Shown piece by piece: positions 1-9,990 of a stretch of 64,000 nucleotides of DNA (its first letter is position 1; every line of letters begins with the position of its first letter). Under the pieces are notes generated by a model. The model had not been told where the DNA came from. It did not search any database and saw nothing but the letters and a program-made list of their open reading frames with translations. The position numbers and the translations under genes are program-made. Source of the stretch: Aquatica leii (lineage: Eukaryota > Arthropoda > Insecta > Coleoptera > Lampyridae); contig CM069435.1 in assembly GCA_035610365.1 (NCBI GenBank), positions 86,895,389 through 86,959,388 of the forward strand, given 5' to 3'.

Positions 1-170
1 TAATGGTAATGTTTTCTTCTTTCTTAATTTTAATGCTTAATTTTTTTTACAACTTGGGAGCCCTTTTTTATAGAATCACCGTGGAAATGTTCGAAGTAGT
101 GATTCCATTTTTTTACTTTTTTATGCCATTTTTTTACTAAATTTATATTAATCAATTTTATTTAAAAAGC

Positions 171-408
171 CTAAAAAATTGTTTTGTAAAACTCGTTCAT
201 ATAACTCTCCTCTGTAAAATGAGTAGAACAAATTACGCTAGTATTTGGGCTCATGTTATCAGCCCTTTTACAACGCCTAATCCATTCATTTTTAATCGTA
301 ATGGACACTAAATCGGTGCCTTTTGGGAACTTGTAGTATGTAATCTTAAGGTTTTTATTTTTGGTTGCAATCAAGTTGTTATCGCAACCAAATACAGCGC
401 ATCTTCTA
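171..408 (-). CDS. THAP-type zinc finger exon (partial gene or relic)
   Basis: Reading from 408 downward, an open frame of about 79 codons starts Arg-Arg-Cys and ends in a stop near 171. It contains the THAP C2CH set: CAVFGC (Cys-x4-Cys) near the start, a YKFPK stretch, NEWIRRCKR in the middle, and CSTHF near the end (Cys-x2-His). THAP domains are DNA-binding zinc fingers found in host transcription factors and in P-element-type transposases. No ATG precedes the first cysteine. Just upstream is a pyrimidine-rich TTATATTATATTAG that could be a splice acceptor, so this may be an internal exon. The stop comes soon after the fold would end, so the product would be the finger alone. No partner exon or transposase domain is visible nearby, so a host gene cannot be told from a P-element relic. 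Confidence 0.6.
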
Positions 409-660
409 ATATAATATAAATAAGTTTAAATTTTAAATTAAATTAAACCTGATAATCATTAGAAAGCAACTTGTAGGCACGTATTTGAACGAGTAAAACA
501 CCAAAAAATGCAATAATTGTTATTAAAAAAATTGCAAAACCGTTGTATTTAAAGTGTATTTAAGCACTGTTTATAAGCAGCGAGCCGATATGTGGTCTAC
601 GGCTGACGTCACGCGTCAAGATTTACTGGAGTGGGGCGGCTTACATTGCGAGAATACGAA

Positions 661-836
661 TCGAGCAATCCTATTCATTTAGTATCCTTGGACAATTGTA
701 ACATTTATTTCCACCCCCTTTTTCATAAGTTTCTTGTCTTTTGAACCTATGACATTACCAGCTAATGCTGTAACTTCCTCTTCAGACTTCAATCTCTCTT
801 TCTCTATTAACAATCTTGATGTCAATTCTTTTAGCA
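661..836 (-). pseudogene. Copia-type gag fragment, antisense
   Basis: On the minus strand the frame reads CMLKELTSRLLIEKERLKSE and continues to the start of a zinc knuckle. The knuckle CYNC appears only after a one-base frame change near 690. The stretch LTSRLL resembles the same gag region of the intact Copia element at 53.7-57.5 kb (LTSRLLAEEKR). It ends exactly where GT92 homology begins at about 836, so the two relics meet head to tail on opposite strands. Confidence 0.5.
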
Positions 837-1357
837 TACATGTACGAGTGTAAGTACATAGTGTACGAAGTAATCGTGCCTTTGAATCAAAACACTTGGA
901 AGGATTTATTAAGATACCTACATCCAAACGATAGTACTAATTTCGACTCATACAACGCCAGACCCGAGTACTTCTTTACCGATTTACTGTTTACTCATAA
1001 ATCATTCGACGACGTGCCCGAGTACATGTACATCTTGAAAAATCCTACTACCAAATAGGCTGGATATTACATTAAATCTTTCGAGAGTATAGAAACGATC
1101 CCTCCTCTTTACAGCCATTTTCCGATTGCTTATCTTCACAGTGTTTGCAAATGCTACCAGATCAATCGCAAAAACGCTCTCATGTTGCAGGTCAAATGAT
1201 AACCCATAGTGACGTACACAAAGTTTTTAAATACAAGCATTTTAGAGGCCACTATTTAGAAATACAAAAAAGTTTTGATAGCAAAAGTAACCAAAGCCTT
1301 GAAGGAAATGGAATTTTTAGTTTTGTCAAATTAATCTCACCAAATCTAAATATTTGA
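836..1357 (+). pseudogene. GT92 glycosyltransferase 3' fragment, broken
   Basis: The open part encodes about 74 codons matching the C-terminal half of the intact GT92 gene at 4760-6265: MYECKYIVYEVIVPL matches MYEYKYVVLVDIDEVIVPL, followed by TW, LLRYL, FDSYNAR, FFTDLLFTHKSFDD and PEYMYIL. The acidic metal-binding DxD stretch (VDID in the intact genes) is deleted, leaving IVYE. After an in-frame stop at about 1058, similarity continues in shifting frames through the ALM-type block near 1170 to the C-terminal GIFSFVK near 1330. The first two thirds of the gene are missing. Catalytic function is not expected. Confidence 0.8.
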
Positions 1358-2033
1358 CACCATATTTTATCGACACTAAAAAGCTTGGTACCGATGATCG
1401 GCGAGATCCTAGATAAGGTAGTCACAACCACGTAGCAGTTAACAGAAAATGCGAACAATACGTATTTGCAGCGAGAAAGATAACGACAAACGCTATCATT
1501 ACCAGTGTTGTAATATCGTAAAAATTGTCAATAGTCAATATAATTTCCATTAATATCAAAAAAGCCTTGAACAATAAGTGGTTCCCTAGTACCACCTGAA
1601 AAACGACCTCGTGATATAGGATTTAAAGTAAACAATAAAAATTATTTACAATGTAAAAAAAGATCTGTATGTAAACTTTCAGTCATTTTTAAAACGCGCA
1701 GATATTTCTTATTCTATTTTGATTGATTTGGTGGAAAATTCTCAATCTCAATTCTTTTTTTTAAATTTTATTACAAACGGTTCAAGTCAAAAGTTCCCGC
1801 TTTGTAAATAAATTTAAATTTAAATCTAATACAGCACACAACCTCTTCCATTACCTACTTATTATTTACGACTATCCTCGTCGAATCAGTTAAAGCACGT
1901 TTATTAAACAAAAGTTAAAGAAAACATGTTAAACAAATTTTTATTTTTTTTAGATAGACAAAAGTAGTCCTAATTAAAAAATGAAAAACATACGTTTGAT
2001 TTTCAGAAAAACTTTAAACAGTAAGAACAAAAC
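1358..2033. other. No gene recognised
   Basis: AT-rich sequence between the GT92 fragment and the amine oxidase gene. The part near the oxidase stop codon is its probable 3' untranslated region. No conserved coding frame, RNA gene or repeat was recognised. Confidence 0.5.
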
Positions 2034-3585
2034 TTATTTGTACATTTTTAGAATACGGTCGGCTTCCCTAAAACCGGTATCGATTGCGCCATGAACCGTT
2101 CCATAGTGGTCCGGGCTGGTGGCTTCGCCCGCAAATAACAAGTTAGGTTTTTGCGGATTATTACCAAGTGGCTCAGATAAAATTGCCTCGTCCGAATTTT
2201 GCCCAACACGGGTACGTGGTGTTTGGTAAGAGAATGCACCTCTAAAATAAGGATTCGTGTACCAGTTTTTCCTAAAAAAAGTAGATTAAACGCAAATTAC
2301 CAAAAACAAAACACTTGCCTAGCAATGGCATCCGGGCGTGTTACAATCTTTGAATCAACCACACCAAAATAGTCTAAAAGATACATAATACCATTGATAA
2401 AAACCTCATCTGAGCATTGCTCAACTTCTGGTACCAAATCACCAATGATCCAAACTTGTAAAACGTTTGGATTATGAACTACAGGTACGAGAACTGACAC
2501 AGCTGTTAACCAAGATGCTCCATTCTAAACCAAAAAGTATAGTACTAATCCTACCTTAATAAATCTTACCTTAACATCGTTTGGGTCCCATAAAAAAAAA
2601 TTACCAGTGTAAGAATCGTTCCACCACCTACGATCATAATATAAAAATATTTTTTGCACAGCTGCAATTCCCAATTGTTCAATAGCTAGTAGTTTATTGA
2701 CAGGAAGTTTTGGTACAAACAGATTAGTGTGCTGATGTTTTAGTACACCAAGAGACACGGTCATTATAACATGATCTGCTGAATAACTAGAATTATCTGT
2801 GCATTGTACAACCGCTTCTTTAGAGTCCCAGATAATTTGGCGTACTTCCTTTTTAAACAAAATCTTATCGTTAATCGGTGGAGATTTTTCCATTAATACA
2901 TTCAGAATAGTTTTAAATCCTAAGCCGTTCCAATGCAAATTCTGATCTCCTTCGCTTATAACAAAGTCTACGTCAGCAGCAAGGTCAAACCATGAAAACC
3001 CGCCGTTGAAACCAATCACGCAAGCCTCGAGCAAAACAATAGCTTGTTGCGCCAGTTTATAATTACTCGGATCGTCTTTCCACTGATCAATAACCTGTTC
3101 ATATCTACAAACAAGCATTTATAAGAGTCTAGAAATTTAACCCCATACTTAGCGATCAAAAGCTCCCCAACACTGACACTTTCCTTAGACCTCATAGACT
3201 CAACAAGAAGTTCAAAGAAAATATCATTCAAAGCGTGCGAAAAATCCGGATTGAGTAATTTCAACTTAGAGTGGTATATCTCGAGATAAAATGGCGGAGT
3301 GCCTTGCAAAATGCCCAAATCTTTAACTAAATCGTACACAACATTGCCCTTTTCGCCGTGACACCATTCCGCGCCTGTATCGACGTAACGCCCACCTAAA
3401 CTTACACTGTGTATACGTCCACCAATTTGATCGTTCGCTTCTAATATAGTAATATTTGTGATACCATGCTGTAGAAGTCGAGTAGCGGCCGCAATTCCAG
3501 ACGCCCCAGCTCCTATCACAACGAGGGTGGGATCAGATAAACCAAACGACGCAAAAAGCAACAAAAACCCGATTTCGAGGAACAT
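2034..3585 (-). CDS. Flavin-containing amine oxidase (polyamine/spermine oxidase-like), 4 exons
   Basis: Exons on the minus strand are 3149-3585, 2570-3104, 2319-2524 and 2034-2271. Introns are 44, 45 and 47 bp, and the spliced product is 471 residues, normal for the family. The start is the ATG at 3585; it gives a hydrophobic leader (MFLEIGFLLLFASFG) that looks like a signal peptide. The FAD-binding motif follows at once (VVIGAGASGIAAA), then GGRIHSV and GAEWCHG. Exon 2 has DLAADVDF, the SLGVLKH block and VQKIFL with the conserved lysine. Exon 4 carries NPYFRGAFSY and the C-terminal FAD signature FAGEATSPDHYGTVHGA. By family, it would oxidise polyamines to an aldehyde and hydrogen peroxide; spermine versus acetylpolyamine preference cannot be read here. 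The third intron has a GC donor. All exon joins keep frame, so the gene looks functional. The leader suggests a secreted or luminal enzyme rather than the cytosolic or peroxisomal forms. Confidence 0.92.
2272..2318 (-). other. GC-AG intron in the amine oxidase gene
   Basis: The minus strand reads ...GCTAG|GCAAGT at the donor and TTTTTTTAG|G at the acceptor. Only this join keeps the frame between Ala-Arg of exon 3 and Lys-Asn-Trp-Tyr of exon 4. AG|GCAAGT is the usual sequence around the rare GC donor. The other two introns use GT-AG. Confidence 0.75.
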
Positions 3586-3738
3586 TATAATCGAATTAAA
3601 AATATCGCTCAATGCGATTCATTATTTATAACATAGATTACGTAGCACCTGAGTGCATTACATAACATGTGCTTATCAAATATATTTCCGTCAATTAGTG
3701 TATTTAATCCAACAGATAAAATTGACGATGTTAATTAA

Positions 3739-4080
3739 TCAGGAGTTTACAAATTAAAATGTAGTGATTGAAATGCGTTCTATATAGGTCAAACTGGCCG
3801 TAAATTCAAAACTAAATTTTTACATTTTTCCTGCTTTGAAAATGATGACATTTTAAACTATCAATCAAAATCTTCTTTGACTAATCTCTTAATTTATAAT
3901 CATTCTTTCGACTTAAATAAACACAGAAATTTTTCGCTTAAGCAACAAAAAACTAAGATTTTTTTTGGAAATGAAAAAGGTTGTAACACAATACAATGCT
4001 AATGCAGACAAATCTCTTAATTTTCTTCAAATAAGTAAAGTTTCTTTCATGTACATGTTTTGTTTACTCGTATAATACTG
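3739..4080 (+). pseudogene. Penelope-like element: GIY-YIG endonuclease relic
   Basis: From about 3742 the frame reads GVYKLKCSD, a stop, then NAFYIGQTGRKFKTKF, and further on LIYNHSFDLN. This is the order of the C-terminal GIY-YIG endonuclease of Penelope-like retroelements: VY.I.C..C...YIGQTGR.F..R followed by a histidine-containing segment. An in-frame TGA sits where the second cysteine is expected. After it the frame stays open to a stop near 4073. No reverse transcriptase part is found upstream; the amine oxidase promoter side begins within 160 bp. The fragment is only the 3' end of an element. Confidence 0.65.
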
Positions 4081-4654
4081 TTTTCGCCAGAATTATATCT
4101 CATTTGTTTATTTATATTTACACAATTGTCCATTATTTTCCACATTATATTTTGTCACTTCATTTTTAAATTAACTGTAAGTCTCTTTATTTATACTTTT
4201 GGATTATATTTATTTGTTACTATTTTGAAACCTGATGACTGTTAGTCGCAATATGTCGACTATTTTAATTTAAATAGATATACATATTACACAGTAGAAA
4301 AAAATGCGTTTATGAAAATACAGTTAAAAAATGTATTAAAACTGATTGATGTGGTTGTAATTAAACGTGCGTTGGAAAAACATGACAAACGTTGTAAAAA
4401 TGGCACCGAATCAATTGTCTGTAAGATTATTGTTTTAAGTACCTACCTTTACTCTTTCAATACTCAACGCAATTAGTTTAGTTCCACAAATGCTTGACGT
4501 AAGTCCTTCGATAAATATCGTAATAAAAAAGTACAACCTTCTAGTATTTCTAAAAAACGGATCTGTAGGTCTATTGCACCGTAGCTCAAATTTACCTATA
4601 TGCTTAAAAACTGTTGTGCAAAAAACTTTAGAATAAACTGTTGATTCAGAAGCA
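4081..4654. other. Penelope 3' flank and upstream region of GT92 gene 1
   Basis: No coding frame. Bases 4081-4275 probably belong to the 3' end of the Penelope relic and include CTGATGA at 4232-4238 (see findings). The rest is AT-rich upstream sequence of the GT92 gene. Confidence 0.4.
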
Positions 4655-4686
4655 TTTTAATCTATTTACATTTTTATCTGTTTACA
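4655..4686 (+). promoter_or_regulatory. Conserved block upstream of GT92 gene 1
   Basis: TTTTAATCTATTTACATTTT followed by ATCTG also occurs, with small changes, at 38119-38150 upstream of the GT92 pseudogene and at 49951-49982 upstream of GT92 gene 2. It lies 105-172 bp before each ATG. Conservation beside three paralogues suggests a shared promoter or enhancer element, though recent duplication alone could explain it. Confidence 0.4.
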
Positions 4687-4759
4687 CTCTTTTGTGTCAC
4701 AATTTATTATTGTCAGGATAGTGTATAGTTTTTTTCTGTATCCAGTTTGCGTCGATAGT

Positions 4760-6265
4760 ATGAAAATCAACTACAAGTTGTGTCTTTGTTTCCTTTTATT
4801 ATTCTCAATATGTAGTACCGTAATCTTCATAACTTGCTTATCGTTTTTCAAAATATTTCAACCGCAAGCGTACGTGTTATTAGTTGATAACGAAAACAAA
4901 CTGTCAAACGTGGAGCAATACAGAAACGCACAAAAGTATTTACCGAGTTTTCCTTTGGAGTACTGGCAGAATAACACTGGCATATACTTGCAGTTAAACG
5001 AGACATGTGCCAAATTTCCTTCGCTGTTTATGATACAATTTCAAAATCACTATTGGCAGAATTTGCGTTCTTCTTATGGACACTATCAATTATTCGGCGC
5101 CTACTTAGATACCAGAGTTGCAAACCCTCTTGGTCCCACCGTAAGAATTTTGGCAATGGTTGATCAAGTAGAACCAATAAGACTGATGTACTGCCAAATA
5201 TGGTTCTATAACAAGAAACAACCAGTCATCGTAGAAGCTTTGAAATACGACTTGTCCTGGCACAAAGAATTCGGAAACTATAAAACTGGTATTTATCAAC
5301 CATACCTGATACCGTGCAAAGTTCCGTCCGAGTACCACAACTTGACAGTGGCGGCTGTTTCTTTGGTAGAAAATGTTTGTGATACTGCCAGTAACGCTTT
5401 GTCTGTGTTTTATAATAAACCAGTCAGAGAGAAGCACGATTTTGCTATTTGCGTGAAAGGTATGGATTTTTTGCTAGAAGATATTTCGTCAGTCTTGACC
5501 GAATGGATTGAGATGATGACGTTATTAGGAGCGCATAAAATTTTCTTGTATAATCTCCATGTACACCCGAACGTGAGTAAAGTCTTAAAGTATTATGAAG
5601 ATCGGGGACGTGTAGAAGTGGTTCCCCTAACTCTACCAGCTGGTCAACCCAACACGATGTTTTGGCAACACATTTACTTAGAAAATCAAGTCATGGAAAA
5701 GTTCCAAGGTGAAATTATTCCTTACAACGATTGTTTTTATAAGCACATGTACGAGTATAAATACGTTGTATTAGTAGACATTGACGAAGTTATAGTACCC
5801 TTAAACAGAAGTACTTGGAGGGAACTACTTAGTTATCTCCAGCAAAAAGTCGGTACCAATTACGACTCTTACAACGCAAGAAACGTGTATTTTTTTACCG
5901 ATCTGTTATTCTCCCATAAATGGTTTAATGACATTCCCGAGTACATGCACATCCTAAACCATATAAATCGAGATCCAAAGATAGTGCAACCTGGTTACAA
6001 CATCAAATCTTTCCATAATACAGAAACGGTTCTTTCACTCCACAATCACTTTCCAGTTGAGTGTCTCCTCGGCAAATGCCGAAATTACCCGATCAATCCC
6101 AAAGACGCTCTCATGTTCCACTACAAAAGGAAACCCATAGAGACGTACAAAATTTTTTTAAAAACCACCATATTGGACGTCACCATTTGGAAATACAAAG
6201 ACGCTTTAGTAGAAAGAGTGACTAAAGTCCTAAAAGAACTGGGATTTTTAGTGTTTTTAAAGTAA
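4760..6265 (+). CDS. Glycosyltransferase family 92 protein, gene 1
   Basis: Single exon, 501 residues. The ATG at 4760 was chosen because it matches the start of the paralogue at 50123 (MKINYK in both); the frame extends upstream only to a GTG. Residues ~8-30 are hydrophobic, giving a type II membrane anchor. From ~residue 227 lies the GT92 (DUF23-type) catalytic domain: DFAICVKGMDFLLEDIS, TEWIEMMTLLGAHKI, then ~335-345 LVDIDEVIVPL with the DxD metal/nucleotide-sugar site, SFHNTETVLSLHNHFP, and LMFHYKRK near the end. Characterised GT92 members in nematodes add galactose to N-glycan core fucose in the Golgi; the acceptor here is unknown. About 70% of residues look shared with gene 2. The last ~20 codons and the 3' flank recur at 17.3 kb and 32.8 kb beside retroelement env genes. 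No intron is seen, and the gene appears functional. Confidence 0.93.
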   Translation: MKINYKLCLCFLLLFSICSTVIFITCLSFFKIFQPQAYVLLVDNENKLSNVEQYRNAQKYLPSFPLEYWQNNTGIYLQLNETCAKFPSLFMIQFQNHYWQNLRSSYGHYQLFGAYLDTRVANPLGPTVRILAMVDQVEPIRLMYCQIWFYNKKQPVIVEALKYDLSWHKEFGNYKTGIYQPYLIPCKVPSEYHNLTVAAVSLVENVCDTASNALSVFYNKPVREKHDFAICVKGMDFLLEDISSVLTEWIEMMTLLGAHKIFLYNLHVHPNVSKVLKYYEDRGRVEVVPLTLPAGQPNTMFWQHIYLENQVMEKFQGEIIPYNDCFYKHMYEYKYVVLVDIDEVIVPLNRSTWRELLSYLQQKVGTNYDSYNARNVYFFTDLLFSHKWFNDIPEYMHILNHINRDPKIVQPGYNIKSFHNTETVLSLHNHFPVECLLGKCRNYPINPKDALMFHYKRKPIETYKIFLKTTILDVTIWKYKDALVERVTKVLKELGFLVFLK

Positions 6266-8480
6266 GTCTATATGTATACGTTGCCATGTTTCATAAATAT
6301 AAAAACAATCGAACTTACAAAACAAGCGTTTTACGTGGAATTACTTGTTTTTTAAACCTTATCTCTGTTGGTAAACAAATATTTAAAGTAAGGACTAGAC
6401 AAAGCTGTCAATGTTTTTTTTTGCTATTTTTTTAATTTTGTTTATCGAAGTAAACTACAGAAGAATATCGTTTGTCAATTATTTTGTAAACTGTCATAAA
6501 CGCTAGTCAACACAGCATGATGCTGTTTCCACTCACTAACATCTTTCTAAATGTGAAAATTAAAAAAGCTTTTCGCGACTGTGCATACAAGATAGAAGCT
6601 AAGTATTGTTTTCTATTTTGAAGAGTTCGTTTGAGAAAACTCAGAATCAGCGCAAATCCTCGGATTGCCGTTTCTTTTAGTAATTGTCTCGATTGGTGCT
6701 AGGTTTGATAATTTAATACACTTGGCACGTATTATGATGTTAAACCTTCAATCATCGAAAAAATCTAGATCAGATAGTATAAGTTGTCAAGACTGTAGTG
6801 AAATTCATTTATTAATGGTAGGTTTATAGGTATATACCATACACGAAGATTTACAGCTGAGCTCCATATGTCGGTTTTCGATGTATCCTTACTGTTTATG
6901 CTGGTAATCCAACAAAGCAAAATTTCAAGTTATTTAAATAATATTTGTCGTCACCTAGTTCTCAAGTGGCAAACATTCAAAAAATAGACTTGGCGTAAGT
7001 ATTTCAATAAAAGTAATAGATAAGTAAAATTAAGTCGACACGCAGCAATGTTTGTAATGAACACACCCGTTATCATGACTTTTATTACTAGAAATAGTTG
7101 GCCTTGAAAATTGGCAGAAAAAGTTCAACAGCAATTTTTTTTTATTAAGGGGGTACTCCAGGAAAACAGTAAAAGTCGTCAACTGAAACAATAAAGTTCA
7201 AATAAAGACTCATTTTTCGCATAATTATTTGAACTTTAAATGCTACAAGAAATTAAATAAGAACAAATGTGGTGTTTGCGAAATGTGCATTATGTAGAAA
7301 AATGTCTAATTCATTTTATGAAATAAACAGTTGTATCAAACCCACATAGATACATAGGTTAACATGAGGCCAAAATATTAGCATGTAAATCCCTATGGAC
7401 ATCTTTAAAAAAATGCACTGTATATAAGTTTTAATCAAAGTTAAACATTAATACCATTTGAACATTAAACTTAAATCATGCGTTGACTAAAAATAAAACA
7501 CAATTTTAGAAATACAAGTACAGTAATTACAATAATAACGATAACAATATTTGATTCAAAGGTTAACTATAGACTAAGGTATTAATAAACTAATTTTAAA
7601 AAAGGTATCTAAGATAAGATAAGCACGTCTGGCTTTTAATGTAATGCAATTTAAAATAATTTAGTAAAGAAAATAGTGTTAACAATCCGATAAAATTTAA
7701 AACGGTTTCTTACAAGTTTTCTTACAGCTACTGTTTATATAAATATGTAGATAGGTATTCATCGTATTCATAATACGTTTTTCACAAATGTGGATTTCTA
7801 AAAACGAATTGTTTCGTGGGAAAACCTTTTTAAGGGATGGTTATTGTACTATTTGCGCTTCAATGTAGATTGCTGGTGTCTGTTGGTTGATTTACAGAAC
7901 TGCTTATAATAACTATTGCTTTCAATAAATATAAAATCTGGTTTACAAGTTCGGAATTTGTCTTTGAAGTGATGGTTACAAGTAGCAAATATTGCAGTAA
8001 ATTTAGATTACTTAGCAGTTTCAGTATTTGGTAGCATTGTAAATTTTATTAGTAGGTAATAAACAACGGTAAATTTAAAAGCTGGACCTTTCGTGTGAAC
8101 CGTAATTGTACCATGTATATAGAAAATACCAATAGGTAATTGTCGGTTTCTTTTCAGAAACTTTTTCTTTTGTATTGTATACCTATATATAAATACAACC
8201 ACAGCAAATTTATTCAGTCTACCAGTCAATTTAGTCGAAGTAAATTTTAAGTCTACTAAGTTAACTCCATCTCTAAGACAAACGAGCAAAAACGTAATAT
8301 AACAAAATTTGTTATTCGTGTTTCATTGTTTGCGTGATAAAGACAATTATAATACTTTAACATTAACGTGTGTAAGTGCATTAAGTAAAAATAATTACAG
8401 TAAGTTATATAATAATTTACTAAATAGAAACTAGGTGTTGAATAAATTTGTATTGATAAACTATACAATTACAGTAGTGA
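6190..8480 (+). repeat. Repeat R, copy 1: GT92 3' end plus ~2.1 kb flank
   Basis: This is the first of three copies of a block that begins in the last ~20 codons of GT92 gene 1 and runs to the start of the Gypsy gag. Copies 2 (17334-19516) and 3 (32769-34924) match it along nearly the whole length, with small indels. Copies 2 and 3 share changes absent here, such as an extra CAATGATG just after the stop and an extra CTATCTATGGTCAACA. There is no open frame beyond the GT92 tail. Near its 3' end are a TATA box and initiator. The block takes the place an LTR would have on both sides of the Gypsy interior, but it starts in host coding sequence. Confidence 0.8.
8184..8218 (+). promoter_or_regulatory. 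TATA box and initiator before Gypsy copy A
   Basis: TATATATAAATA at 8184-8195 is followed by TCAGT at 8214-8218, with the A about 32 bases after the start of the TATA box. This is correct core-promoter spacing for an arthropod initiator. The same pair is kept in the other two copies of repeat R. AATAAA follows at about 8441. Transcription would run into gag. Confidence 0.5.
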
Positions 8481-9700
8481 TGCCGCGGTTAACTTGGAAA
8501 AGTACTCGAAATAAGATGGCTAAAATCAGAAAACGAATTTCAAAAACTCATACAAGTAAACAAATCGGGAACGTTAGTGAAACTACTCCTCAAAAAATAA
8601 TCGAAGTTGGTATACAAGAAAATACTTTAAGAGAAACTGCACCGGTTCATTTTGGACAAATGAGGAAATTTCTGCAAAAGAACAACAATTACCTCTTGTT
8701 AATGGACGGCGTATAGTAAATATCGCAACTTTTTTTCAAGATATAATTTCATTTCAACACTTAAAATTATTTAACTGTACAAACAATAATATGAAAATAG
8801 TTAATGAAAAATTGGCGGGTTTACAAAGCAAAATTATAAATGTACAATGTGTCAAGTAGAAAAAATTATAAATACCGACTGTGATCCCAATATGATGGAT
8901 ATAAATAAAAGTGCAGTTTTGACGACTATTTCAACAGAAATTGGTTTTTCTCTATTAGATGATTTTTTTTTCCATTTGCAATATTCCTTCTATAACTCAA
9001 AAAATTTATTTGAAAAATCAAGACATTAGCCGAAGCCCGACCCTATGGTAATAGAGTTATTCAGAAAATAGAGTGTCGCTATCATTTGTTACGTAATTTA
9101 TATCAGAAATTAAGGGATTTGACGCACAAAACAATTAATAGCAAGAAAGTGGATATCCCAACATGTAAACAATTACATAATGAATCAATAATTGATTTTA
9201 CATTGCGTTTAGATTTATTAGACTCTAAATTTATAAAAGCAATTAATTTAGAACATCAAGACCCCACTGTATTACCAGGATTATTAAAAATTAAAGACAA
9301 TATTTGTTTACGAGCATTTTTTAGCAGGCGTCTTACCTATATACCAAAATTTATTATCTCTTAATGAACCAAAAAATTATCAGAAAGCTTCGTACTTTTG
9401 CATTAAAATTAAAAACAAAAATAAAATTAATCGATCGCATGAGCAATTACAGAAAAAAAACATAACGGTTGTAATTTTTGTAAAAAATATAATCTTACTA
9501 CTGCAAAAGGTTAAATCAATCAATTAGTAGCCAATATAATGAAAACACTTTTGTTAAAAATGAAGCTAGAATTCATAATGTAAATTCAACTAATTTGATT
9601 CGACCTAATTCAAAATCGTTTTGTAATTATTGTAAGAGAAGTAACCATGAGATTGCAGACGATTAAAATGGAAAAAAGAACAAAAAAATACAACTTCTAG
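8481..9700 (+). pseudogene. Gypsy gag, copy A (decayed)
   Basis: Basic N-terminal region from ATGCCGCGG at 8481 (PRLTWKSTRNKMAKIRKRIS), then frame breaks. The main gag body lies near 8890-9440: ISTEIGFS, KVDIPTCKQLHNESIIDFTL, INLEHQDPTVLPGLLKIKD. A zinc knuckle begins at about 9630 (CNYCKRSNHEIAD) but lacks its last cysteine through a small deletion; copy B keeps the full knuckle. Gag would form the particle and bind RNA. At least three frameshifts or stops are visible, so no gag protein is expected. Confidence 0.75.
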
Positions 9701-9734
9701 TAAAATTCATTTGGTTTCAACTTCGGTTGATACC

Positions 9735-9990
9735 AATTGTTTAGTTGTAATCGCTGGTTCGTTAAATTTCTATGCAGTTTGTGAATAATTGTAACACAAT
9801 TGATAATGTTGTAAAGTTATATATTTAACACTACATATATACATGTGGATAACATAAAAACATAAATCCGAATCTCTCTTATGAGTTATGACATGTGTTA
9901 GGGTAGCAAACCCCCATTTGGTAACATTAGCTAGGGTTGCGCGTCGTTTGCTTGCGCAACCTTCCTTTACAAAAATATTCAAACTAAAAT
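9735..9990. repeat. ~250 bp non-coding insert between gag and protease, copy A
   Basis: Coding similarity to gag stops near 9735 and pol-like coding resumes near 10000. Between them is a non-coding stretch present in both Gypsy copies (27113-27368 in copy B). It contains an 8 bp inverted repeat, GGTTGCGC at 9935-9942 and GCGCAACC at 9954-9961, followed 22 bases later by CTAA. Hairpin then CTRR resembles a non-autonomous Helitron 3' end, but the spacing is longer than usual and no 5' end is recognised. Confidence 0.45.

Noticed and set aside
5105-5437. 110-codon minus-strand frame opposite GT92 gene 1
   Set aside because: Shadow of a strongly supported gene, with no motif of its own.
6190-8480. 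Calling repeat R a normal Gypsy LTR
   Set aside because: It starts inside native GT92 codons, and no primer site or CA end could be fixed at its right edge. It is left as a repeat of uncertain origin.
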